From Lentisphaerota bacterium (GTDB lineage: Bacteria; Verrucomicrobiota; Lentisphaeria; Victivallales; Victivallaceae): DNA of 38,368 nt. Positions within the stretch are counted from its first letter, which is position 1. Every line of letters begins with the position of its first letter. Below, one piece after another: positions 32,753-38,368 of the stretch. Location of the stretch: contig SUWB01000032.1 of assembly GCA_015061745.1 (NCBI GenBank), forward strand, positions 1 through 38,368. Reading direction: 5' to 3'. Made by a program: the position numbers and the translations under genes. A model generated the notes under the pieces. The model did not search any database, was not told the DNA's origin, and saw only the letters and a program-made list of their open reading frames with translations.

Positions 32753-33090
32753 AAAAGATCATCTGTATCACCTGTCCCACAGGATGTGAAATGGAAGTTG
32801 CTTGCGACGGCGGCAAGATCAGTGTAACTGGAAACCGTTGTCCCCGGGGAGCAGCTTATGCTGAATCTGAGCTCAAAGATCCCAGACGTACCGTGACAGC
32901 AGTGATCCGTACTCTTGAGGGCAAACTTCAGCCTGTCCGCACGGACAAGCCTCTCCCCCGTCCTCTGATCACCGGATTGCTCAACACGATCCTCAAAGGG
33001 ACTTACCCTGAAGCTGTTCCCGGAGCCGTTATTATTTCTGACATCGGCGGCACCGGCATCAACCTTATTGCTGCCGGACCTGCCAAATAA
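32749..33090 (+). CDS. DUF1667 family protein
   Basis: 113 residues starting MKKIICITCPTGCEMEV. Four conserved cysteines are visible: C6, C9, C13 (in CITCPTGC) and C27 in GNRCPRGA, followed by DPRRTVTAVI. That pattern and its position after an FAD oxidoreductase are typical of DUF1667, whose genes usually follow glycerol-3-phosphate dehydrogenase/oxidoreductase pairs. It may hold an Fe-S cluster or metal and help electron transfer; this is not established. It overlaps the oxidoreductase gene by 4 bp (ATGA). The start is fixed by the overlap and by GGAGG upstream; an earlier in-frame opening at 32656 lies inside the upstream gene. Confidence 0.9.
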   Translation: MKKIICITCPTGCEMEVACDGGKISVTGNRCPRGAAYAESELKDPRRTVTAVIRTLEGKLQPVRTDKPLPRPLITGLLNTILKGTYPEAVPGAVIISDIGGTGINLIAAGPAK

Positions 33091-33094
33091 AGGT

Positions 33095-33388
33095 TCAATC
33101 ACGCATAAAAGAGCAGCGAAAACATTTCAGGGAGCCGTCAGCTCCCGTACAACTCCAGACTCGGGCGATATTCCGCCTGAGTCCTTTTATTTCCAGCTGA
33201 TCCCCCGGCAGCGGGGAAGCTTCAGGGGCAAGCAGAACTTCTGAAAAATCTTCAGATTTTCCGTTGGCAAGGGTACGCCAATGTTCCATAAAGAAACCTG
33301 ACACAGCCTCGCCTGAATCATAAGCAAAAGTTCCGTTATGCAGGACTGAACGGCGGTAGAGGGTAATTTGACAATTGGATTTGAACAT
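33095..33388 (-). CDS. Small protein of unknown function, 97 residues
   Basis: No family recognised. The sequence begins MFKSNCQITLYRRSVLHNGT and holds a stretch SPLPGDQLEIKGLRRNIARV followed by a Cys pair (CFRC) near the C-terminus. The style (short, one PLPGD-x-LEI segment) vaguely recalls small phage or surface-structure adaptor proteins, but I do not rely on that. AAAGGAG eight bases before the ATG gives good support for the start, and an overlapping frame (33187-33411) lacks this. It is convergent with the DUF1667 gene, with a 4-bp gap, and is followed upstream by the kinase gene on the same strand. Confidence 0.65.
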   Translation of the reverse strand: MFKSNCQITLYRRSVLHNGTFAYDSGEAVSGFFMEHWRTLANGKSEDFSEVLLAPEASPLPGDQLEIKGLRRNIARVWSCTGADGSLKCFRCSFMRD

Positions 33389-33434
33389 AAGACATTTCTC
33401 CTTTCTGACAATAAAGAGAAATGTCAGGAAACTT

Positions 33435-34454
33435 TTACATCACGATCAAAAGAACGATCAAGCCAATGATAATAACAATGGTAAAGACGATAACAATGTA
33501 CCAGCTGGCTGTTTCACGGCGGCTTTTTTCATCCAGCAAACGATTTTCAGGCTCGGGTTCCTCGATGTGCATCAGGGGGTGACTTGGGCGGGCATCAAGC
33601 CGTTGTCTGATTGCAGCAAGACGGCGGCCTATCTCTGCCCAGCTTTGCGGCCGTTCAGCAGGATTCTTGGCAAGCATAGAATCAATGTAACGGGCAAGTT
33701 CAGGATCAAGATCAGGATTGACACTCAAAAGGGGCGGCGGTAATTTTTCAATATGAGCTCTTTGTAAATCTTCAATGGAACCGGTAAAAGGCGGTACTCC
33801 CGCGCTGAGTTCATAGAACATAACCCCGAAACTGTAAATATCTCCCGTCACATCGTGGCTTCCTGCTCCCATAGCTACCTCAGGCGGCATATACAAAGGA
33901 GTTGCCACGATTTCGTCTGAAGTTCCGGAGCTGCCGACTCCGGCAAGTCCCAGGTCAGCCAGTTTCAGTTTCCGGTCAGATGTTTTGATCAGAAGATTAC
34001 CGGGTTTTATATCCCGGTGGATGATTTTATATGAATTCCAGGCGTAATCCAGAGCATCGGCAAGCTGAATCGAAATATCAAGCAGAAATGTCAGAGAAAG
34101 AAGCTCCGGTGTGTTGATTCTGATATCTTCAATGGTACTGCCTTCCACATATTCCATAACGAAATAACAAAGGCCGTCAGCCGTTTTGCCGGCTTTGAAA
34201 GCCTGCACCACATTGATATGTTCCAACCTGGCTGCCGTCTTGCATTCACGGAAAAATCCTCTTACCGCATCTTCATCTGCAGCAAACTCAGCCAACAGGA
34301 TCTTGAACGCAAAAAGTCTGTCCATCATAATATGACGGGCAAGATAGACCACGCCGTAAGAACCGTTACCCAAAACTGATTCCAAACGGTAGCCGTCAAT
34401 TTCCGCTCCAAGAAGATACTCAGGAGTGTTTTCGATGTAATCAAAGTTTTCCAT
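33435..34454 (-). CDS. Ser/Thr protein kinase with C-terminal membrane anchor
   Basis: 339 residues from the preferred start. GNGSYGVV (29-36) is the glycine-rich loop, K51 the ATP lysine, HRDIKPGN the catalytic loop, and DLG takes the place of the usual DFG. MPPE replaces APE. The kinase domain runs from about 22 to 285. After a charged linker, a hydrophobic segment (WYIVIVFTIVIIIGLIVLLI) anchors the protein at the membrane, with no extracellular sensor domain after it. The ATG at 34454 is chosen over the longer opening because a promoter ends 6 bp ahead of it; the message would be leaderless. Its targets are unknown. Confidence 0.92.
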   Translation of the reverse strand: MENFDYIENTPEYLLGAEIDGYRLESVLGNGSYGVVYLARHIMMDRLFAFKILLAEFAADEDAVRGFFRECKTAARLEHINVVQAFKAGKTADGLCYFVMEYVEGSTIEDIRINTPELLSLTFLLDISIQLADALDYAWNSYKIIHRDIKPGNLLIKTSDRKLKLADLGLAGVGSSGTSDEIVATPLYMPPEVAMGAGSHDVTGDIYSFGVMFYELSAGVPPFTGSIEDLQRAHIEKLPPPLLSVNPDLDPELARYIDSMLAKNPAERPQSWAEIGRRLAAIRQRLDARPSHPLMHIEEPEPENRLLDEKSRRETASWYIVIVFTIVIIIGLIVLLIVM

Positions 34455-34460
34455 ATTGAT

Positions 34461-34489
34461 AATATAGTACAGCAACACACTCTTTTCAA
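34461..34489 (-). promoter_or_regulatory. Promoter of the kinase gene, implying a leaderless mRNA
   Basis: Minus-strand TTGAAA (34484-34489), 17 bp, TATATT (34461-34466), then only 6 nt (ATCAAT) to the ATG. The geometry is the same as at the ROK gene. Confidence 0.65.
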
Positions 34490-34589
34490 TTAATATTGCG
34501 CATAAATCTGAGATTCTTTTGCAACAATCGCTTTCTGCAGAGCTTTCCGGTATAAAAAGCACAAGGACGATATTTTTACAAGAGCGGAG

Positions 34590-34618
34590 TTGACAAAACA
34601 CAAAAAAGGGGTTAATTT
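34590..34618 (+). promoter_or_regulatory. Promoter of the esterase gene
   Basis: TTGACA (34590-34595) with TTAATT or TAATTT at 34612-34618 (16-17 bp). The leader ends in AAAGGAAAA before the ATG. Confidence 0.55.
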
Positions 34619-34673
34619 ATTTCCCGGACAGAAAAAAGAGTTCGGACACATTATTTTAAAGGAAAATAAATCT

Positions 34674-36032
34674 ATGAAAATCAAACACATTTATATTGCT
34701 TTGCTTCTGCTTTGCGGAATGGTTCTTTCTGCGGCCGGGTATACCTGGGAAATAAAGCAGACTCCTGCGGACGGGCTTTTGAAAAAAGGCGGTAAATTTT
34801 CCTGCTCAGTCATTGTAAAACAAGACAGCAAAGTTCTGGTCGGGAAAAAGATCAAAGTCACCTATATAAACTCTCTGGGGGCTCAGGTCAAATCTGAAAA
34901 AGCTCTTTCCGGCAATCCCTATGTTGTCTCAGGTACGGCAGAAAGATCTCCTGACTGGTTCCAGCTGGAGTTTTCTCTCCTGGATGATAAGGGACGAGTG
35001 ATCCGCCAAATCGTCAACAAGAAAAAAGTCCTTGTCCGGAAACGTGTCGGTTTTATGGTGGACAAAGAAAAATTCACCCAGACGCTTCCGGAACCGGCTG
35101 ATTACGATGAATTCTGGAAAAATGTCAAAGCTGAATTGAACAAAGTCCCCTTTGACGTGACCGCAGAAACTCTCCCTGTCCGGGTGCGCAACAATGTCAA
35201 AGTCACTCTTAAAGATATCAAAGTCAAATGTACCGGCGGGATTCCCGTTTCCGGTTATCTGGCCGTCCCCGAAAATGCCAAGCCCAAATCTCTGCCTGCT
35301 GTTGTTTCGTTCCACGGAGCAGGGGTTCATTCCGCCTCAGCCGCAGGTGTCGTCCGCTGGGCTTCAATGGGGGCCATTGCTTTTGATATGAATGCTCACG
35401 GGATCATCAATGGAAAAGATGCTGCTTACTATTTGAATTTGCGTAAAACGGTCTATTACTGTCCTCAGCCGGACGGTTCTCCCCGTTATGCATTGCGGTA
35501 TATCAAAGATCCTCAGAAATACTATTTCCGGGGAATGTATCAGCGGGTGATGAGAGCTTTGGAATTTGTCAAACGCCAACCCCAGTGGAACGGTAAAGAT
35601 CTGATCGTCATAGGCGGAAGTCAGGGGGGAGCTCAGGTTTTCGCAGCGGCGGGTCTTGATCCCCAGGTCTCTATGCTGGTGGCAGCAGTTCCTGCCTTCA
35701 GTGAATTCGGCGGAGCCGTTTCAAAAGTTCCCCATATGGGCGGCTGGCCCTTGAACACTTCAAAAAATGCTGAACTTTCCCGCGATCCTGCTGCCCTGAA
35801 ATGCACAGCCTATTTTGACAATGCCAACTTTGCCAAACGGATCCGGATCCCGGCTTATGTTTCTGCCGGTTTGTGCGATGTGATCTGCCCTCCCGGCGGT
35901 ATCGCAGCTGTTTTTGCCAATCTGAAAAGCAAAGAAAAAAGTTTGCAGATCTATCCTCAAGGCCAACACGGTTCCTCACCTTGCAGCAAGGGCTACCAGG
36001 CCTTGCAGAAACTGCTCTCCGGAAAAAAATAA
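34674..36032 (+). CDS. Exported acetyl xylan esterase-like alpha/beta hydrolase (AXE1 / cephalosporin-C deacetylase family)
   Basis: 452 residues with a signal peptide (MKIKHIYIALLLLCGMVLSA). Residues 25-130 are a beta-rich N-terminal domain. The AXE1-like hydrolase follows: YDEFWKNVKAELNKVP is a typical entry, GIPVSGYLAVPENAKPKSLP and VVSFHGAG precede the core, and the nucleophile is S316 in GGSQGG. The Asp (in GLCDVICPP) and His (in GQHGSS) complete the triad. It probably removes acetyl groups from plant or mucin polysaccharides outside the cytoplasm. The ATG at 34674 matches the signal peptide and the AGGAAAA site; the longer opening (34590) starts within the promoter. A hairpin follows at 36062-36083. 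Confidence 0.9.
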   Translation: MKIKHIYIALLLLCGMVLSAAGYTWEIKQTPADGLLKKGGKFSCSVIVKQDSKVLVGKKIKVTYINSLGAQVKSEKALSGNPYVVSGTAERSPDWFQLEFSLLDDKGRVIRQIVNKKKVLVRKRVGFMVDKEKFTQTLPEPADYDEFWKNVKAELNKVPFDVTAETLPVRVRNNVKVTLKDIKVKCTGGIPVSGYLAVPENAKPKSLPAVVSFHGAGVHSASAAGVVRWASMGAIAFDMNAHGIINGKDAAYYLNLRKTVYYCPQPDGSPRYALRYIKDPQKYYFRGMYQRVMRALEFVKRQPQWNGKDLIVIGGSQGGAQVFAAAGLDPQVSMLVAAVPAFSEFGGAVSKVPHMGGWPLNTSKNAELSRDPAALKCTAYFDNANFAKRIRIPAYVSAGLCDVICPPGGIAAVFANLKSKEKSLQIYPQGQHGSSPCSKGYQALQKLLSGKK

Positions 36033-36061
36033 ATTGCAGAACTGCAGTTAATAATTCTTCA

Positions 36062-36083
36062 GTTCCCGACAATGGTCGGGAAC
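36062..36083 (+). terminator. Hairpin after the esterase gene
   Basis: GTTCCCGAC (36062-36070) and GTCGGGAAC (36075-36083) form a perfect 9-bp stem with a 4-nt loop, 30 bp after the stop codon. No T-run follows, so termination is uncertain. Confidence 0.45.
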
Positions 36084-36172
36084 AGCGCATAAAAAAGCGA
36101 TCTGTAAAAACTTTCCGGAAAAAGAATAGTTTTCTTACCTGCCCATACAGGGAACAGAGCCCCCAAAAGGGC

Positions 36173-36202
36173 AAGGCAGAGTCTGCGATGTTTCTCTGCC
36201 TT
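36173..36202 (-). terminator. Hairpin after the GH39-like gene
   Basis: AAGGCAGAG (36173-36181) and CTCTGCCTT (36194-36202) form a perfect 9-bp stem, followed on the minus strand by a TTTT a few bases on. It lies about 20 bp after the stop codon of the leftward gene. Confidence 0.5.
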
Positions 36203-36223
36203 ACCTTCCTGAGTTTTGCCCGG

Positions 36224-37972
36224 TCAGAATTCCAGATAAGCTACGGTATTGGCTTTCATCGGGAAGAAAATATTTCCTGCGCCATCCCGCCAGAAGGGGA
36301 CTTCTTGCAGATCGTGTTCTTCGTCGATGACATAGAGCTTTGCTTTATCAAGTTCATTGCCTTTTCCGGCGATGGTAAGAGGCAGTTCCGCCGGAAGTTC
36401 ATCCTCTTCAAAGTACCGGCTGATGAGGAGCCCGTGTTTGCCTTTTCCATCGGTTGCGCCCACGGCGGAAATACCACACTTTTCGTCGGTATCAACGGCA
36501 AAGGTTTGCCCCAGATCTGCAAGTTTTTTCCAGATAAGGAAGACGAAGTAGGTTTTCAGCGGTTTAAAACTGTAAAGATCAAAAAGCCCGTTGAAACCTG
36601 TGGGGCGGGCATCGTAATACATAAGCATATCCGTGGGCGAGTGCTGTCCTTCGCACATACAGCTGGCTGTAAAAGCAGCTCCCTTGATACCGATGATCTG
36701 CTGGATGGAATAAATGAAGTCTGTTGTCCAGCCCCGGACATAGTTCCATTCGTTGAGGATACTTTCGGCATCCTTGTACCCGAAAGAATCGAGGATCTGC
36801 CTTACGATATTTCCTTTGGTCCCGAAATGGCGGGGTGAAGATGTGTAAATATGCCAGGAGAAAAAGTCCAGAGGAGTTCTTTCATATTGGGTGATCGCGG
36901 CAAGAAATTGTTTCATCCACTCAAGATTTCCTGCGAGGGCGGGGCCACCGATCTTGATATAGGGGAAACACTTTTTCAGATGTGTGGCGGCAACTTTGTA
37001 GAGTTCAAAGAACTCTTCATCAGTTCCCTGCCAGGTTTTTTTATCTTCTCTGCCGGAGCTCAGATCGGGTTCGTTCCATATTTCCCAGTATTTGATGTTG
37101 TATTCAAACCCGTCGCCCCAGCCTTCGTTGTAGTGCCGGATAATGTGTTCACAAATTTCAGCCCATTTCTGGAAGTCCGGAGGAACTTTGGTTCCATATT
37201 TTTTAGGCGCGTGTTCGATTTTGCTTCCCAGGCGGTAAAAGGTTTCAGTGCCCCCTTCAAAGGTTTCCTGAATATAGCGGTCTGTAAGGGTGAAGTCATA
37301 AGACGCCGGATCATTCACATCATTGGAAAAATCGGGAAAAATACTGTGAACATCCACAGTGTGTTCGCCGCCGTAAGCAGAGCAGAAAGAGGCATCATGA
37401 TTTCTGGCATAAGGAATACTTGCTGCCTGCCAGAGGGGCATATTGCCCCTGGTCTGGTCTCCTCTGCCTTTAATAGGCCCATTGTTTACAGCATTCATAA
37501 TCTTGACGGGCCCGGTGAGTTGTGCCGTATCAAGAGTAATAACCAGGGGGGAAGTGCTGTCACAAACAGCAGCCTTCAGTTCTCTTACAGCCAATGTCCA
37601 CGAAGCATATCCCCGGCGAACCTTGATAGCGATCAGGTTTTTCCCGGCTTTACCTTTACCGGGGAAGATATAACTGTCAGCGAAACAGCTGTCTCCGTTG
37701 CCTGCTGCGGGGGTGGCCCAGAGCAATTCTCCGTTGAGGTAGAAGTCAAACCACCAGTCGGCACCACATCCGAAAGCGAGATTTTTATCGCTTTCAAGTT
37801 CAAATTCGTTGTAGACGATACATTCATCATCCTGCTTGCCGGTAGTACCTGCCACAGTATCCAGATCAATGATATTTTTTGAGGGGAAAGAAAATTCCCT
37901 GGCTCCGGCGGGAATGGAAGTCATATTTTTTTCACAAACTTCCAGAGAAAAGAACCACTTATTGTTGAGCAT
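36224..37972 (-). CDS. GH39-like glycosidase (beta-xylosidase / iduronidase type), cytoplasmic
   Basis: 582 residues. No signal peptide (MLNNKWFFSLEVCEKNMTSI). An N-terminal beta-sandwich (about 1-165, with WWFDFYLNGELLW) precedes a TIM barrel. YWEIWNEPD carries the probable acid/base E301, and SILNEWNY the probable nucleophile E408, a layout typical of clan GH-A and GH39 in particular. The C-terminal part is beta-rich. It would cleave oligosaccharides taken up into the cell. The ATG at 37972 is chosen for AAGGAGGA five bases upstream; the open frame continues further but lacks a start signal. A promoter lies about 50 bp ahead. Confidence 0.82.
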   Translation of the reverse strand: MLNNKWFFSLEVCEKNMTSIPAGAREFSFPSKNIIDLDTVAGTTGKQDDECIVYNEFELESDKNLAFGCGADWWFDFYLNGELLWATPAAGNGDSCFADSYIFPGKGKAGKNLIAIKVRRGYASWTLAVRELKAAVCDSTSPLVITLDTAQLTGPVKIMNAVNNGPIKGRGDQTRGNMPLWQAASIPYARNHDASFCSAYGGEHTVDVHSIFPDFSNDVNDPASYDFTLTDRYIQETFEGGTETFYRLGSKIEHAPKKYGTKVPPDFQKWAEICEHIIRHYNEGWGDGFEYNIKYWEIWNEPDLSSGREDKKTWQGTDEEFFELYKVAATHLKKCFPYIKIGGPALAGNLEWMKQFLAAITQYERTPLDFFSWHIYTSSPRHFGTKGNIVRQILDSFGYKDAESILNEWNYVRGWTTDFIYSIQQIIGIKGAAFTASCMCEGQHSPTDMLMYYDARPTGFNGLFDLYSFKPLKTYFVFLIWKKLADLGQTFAVDTDEKCGISAVGATDGKGKHGLLISRYFEEDELPAELPLTIAGKGNELDKAKLYVIDEEHDLQEVPFWRDGAGNIFFPMKANTVAYLEF

Positions 37973-38021
37973 AATTGTCCTCCTTGCGGAAATTGTTTCA
38001 TAACGCACAAACATTGTGGAT

Positions 38022-38050
38022 AAGATACATTGCCATTCTTTGTTTTTCAA
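38022..38050 (-). promoter_or_regulatory. Promoter of the GH39-like gene
   Basis: Minus-strand TTGAAA (38045-38050), 17 bp, TATCTT (38022-38027), about 50 nt ahead of the ATG. Confidence 0.6.
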
Positions 38051-38163
38051 GGACAGAGGCCGAAAAAATTGATTTTTTACCACCAGAGAATCTGGAATAA
38101 GAAAAAAAGTCAAGTTGCGAACTTATGCCGCTTACTGTTTCTGTACTTTGACTTCGCAATAGA

Positions 38164-38240
38164 GAGTTCAAATCACTTTTACTCAAATTACAACACACAA
38201 AGAGTTCATTCAGCATTGCAGTACAAAACTCCGGATGCAG
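38164..38240 (+). pseudogene. IS3-like transposase, C-terminal remnant
   Basis: The translation includes YNTQRVHSALQYKTPDAV, the well-known end of IS3-family OrfB (integrase core). Nothing upstream continues the transposase. The remnant runs straight into the oppositely oriented IS256-like fragment at about 38241. Confidence 0.75.
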
Positions 38241-38241
38241 T

Positions 38242-38368
38242 ACAACGCTGCCATTGAGCTTCAGGGAAGAAATCTCCTAAAGCATCAGCCAAACCGGCAG
38301 CTTTGTCTGAAATGACCAGTTTAACGCCTTTTAAGCCACGCTCTTTCAGATAGCGCAGAAAGTTGCTC
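38242..38368 (-). pseudogene. IS256-like (mutator-type) transposase fragment, runs off the window
   Basis: The minus strand reads NFLRYLKERGLKGVKLVISD, then KAAGLADALGDFFPEAQWQRC, typical of the IS256 family core. The V-x-x-SD aspartate of the DDE core is present. The reading frame is cut right after QRC, where the family would continue with an H-F-x-RN segment, so this end is truncated. The other end lies beyond the window. Confidence 0.8.

Noticed and set aside
33187..33411. Alternative 74-codon frame overlapping the 97-residue unknown gene
   Set aside because: The 33095-33388 frame has a well-placed AAAGGAG; the alternative does not.
36873..37882. Long plus-strand open frames opposite the GH39-like gene
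   Set aside because: No family resemblance, and the minus-strand protein has clear catalytic motifs over the same bases.

Overview
The window looks like a chromosomal segment of a Lentisphaerota bacterium (Victivallis-like). I infer this from type II pseudopilin-like proteins (FTLIELLVV start, late FDGH/IDGH motif) placed beside LacI/ROK regulators and large exported glycosidases. No phylogenetic marker is in view, so the assignment rests on gene style. Most promoters I can read have a -35 of TTGAAA/TTGATT/TTGACA, a 16-17 bp spacer and a -10 of TATATT or TATTTT.

Left part (1-17.5 kb), mostly carbohydrate metabolism: a MATE exporter; a lacI / pseudopilin-like / giant GH42-like glycosidase cluster; a leftward exported GH20-like glycosidase with a second pseudopilin; a leftward operon of split transketolase plus SDR dehydrogenase; and a divergent ROK repressor, probably leaderless, that shares a short intergenic region with that operon. 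The first pseudopilin gene carries an in-frame 234-bp insertion that duplicates its FTLIELLV region.

Middle part (17.5-29.0 kb), an accessory island downstream of a tRNA-Ser(CGA) gene. Four copies of a long structured repeat (here R1-R4, plus a fragment R0 at 9.5 kb) contain a 16-bp sequence equal or nearly equal to the tRNA 3' end and its downstream T-run. On the minus strand the order is tRNA-Ser, R4, promoter, four-helix-bundle (S23/IVP-like) gene, surface-repeat gene, R3, promoter, truncated four-helix-bundle gene, four membrane/lipoprotein genes, R2, promoter. This looks like a tandem cassette array in which each unit carries a conserved leader, a promoter and a four-helix-bundle gene ahead of variable cargo. 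I see no recombinase for it. The island is also littered with a 186-188-bp MITE family (three full copies, three half copies), an IS4-like transposase remnant, a 66-bp mini-IS made of its two ends, a DUF4143 ATPase, an AT-rich ankyrin protein, a 48-aa zinc-ribbon protein preceded by a candidate rod-shaped RNA, and a serine beta-lactamase-like hydrolase.

Right part (29.0-38.4 kb), ordinary metabolism: a four-gene rightward operon (NagD-type HAD phosphatase, type-2 glycerol-3-phosphate dehydrogenase, FAD oxidoreductase, DUF1667 protein); a small unknown protein; a probably leaderless Ser/Thr kinase with a C-terminal membrane anchor; an exported acetyl-esterase-like hydrolase; and a cytoplasmic GH39-like glycosidase. 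The window ends in fused fragments of IS3-like and IS256-like transposases.
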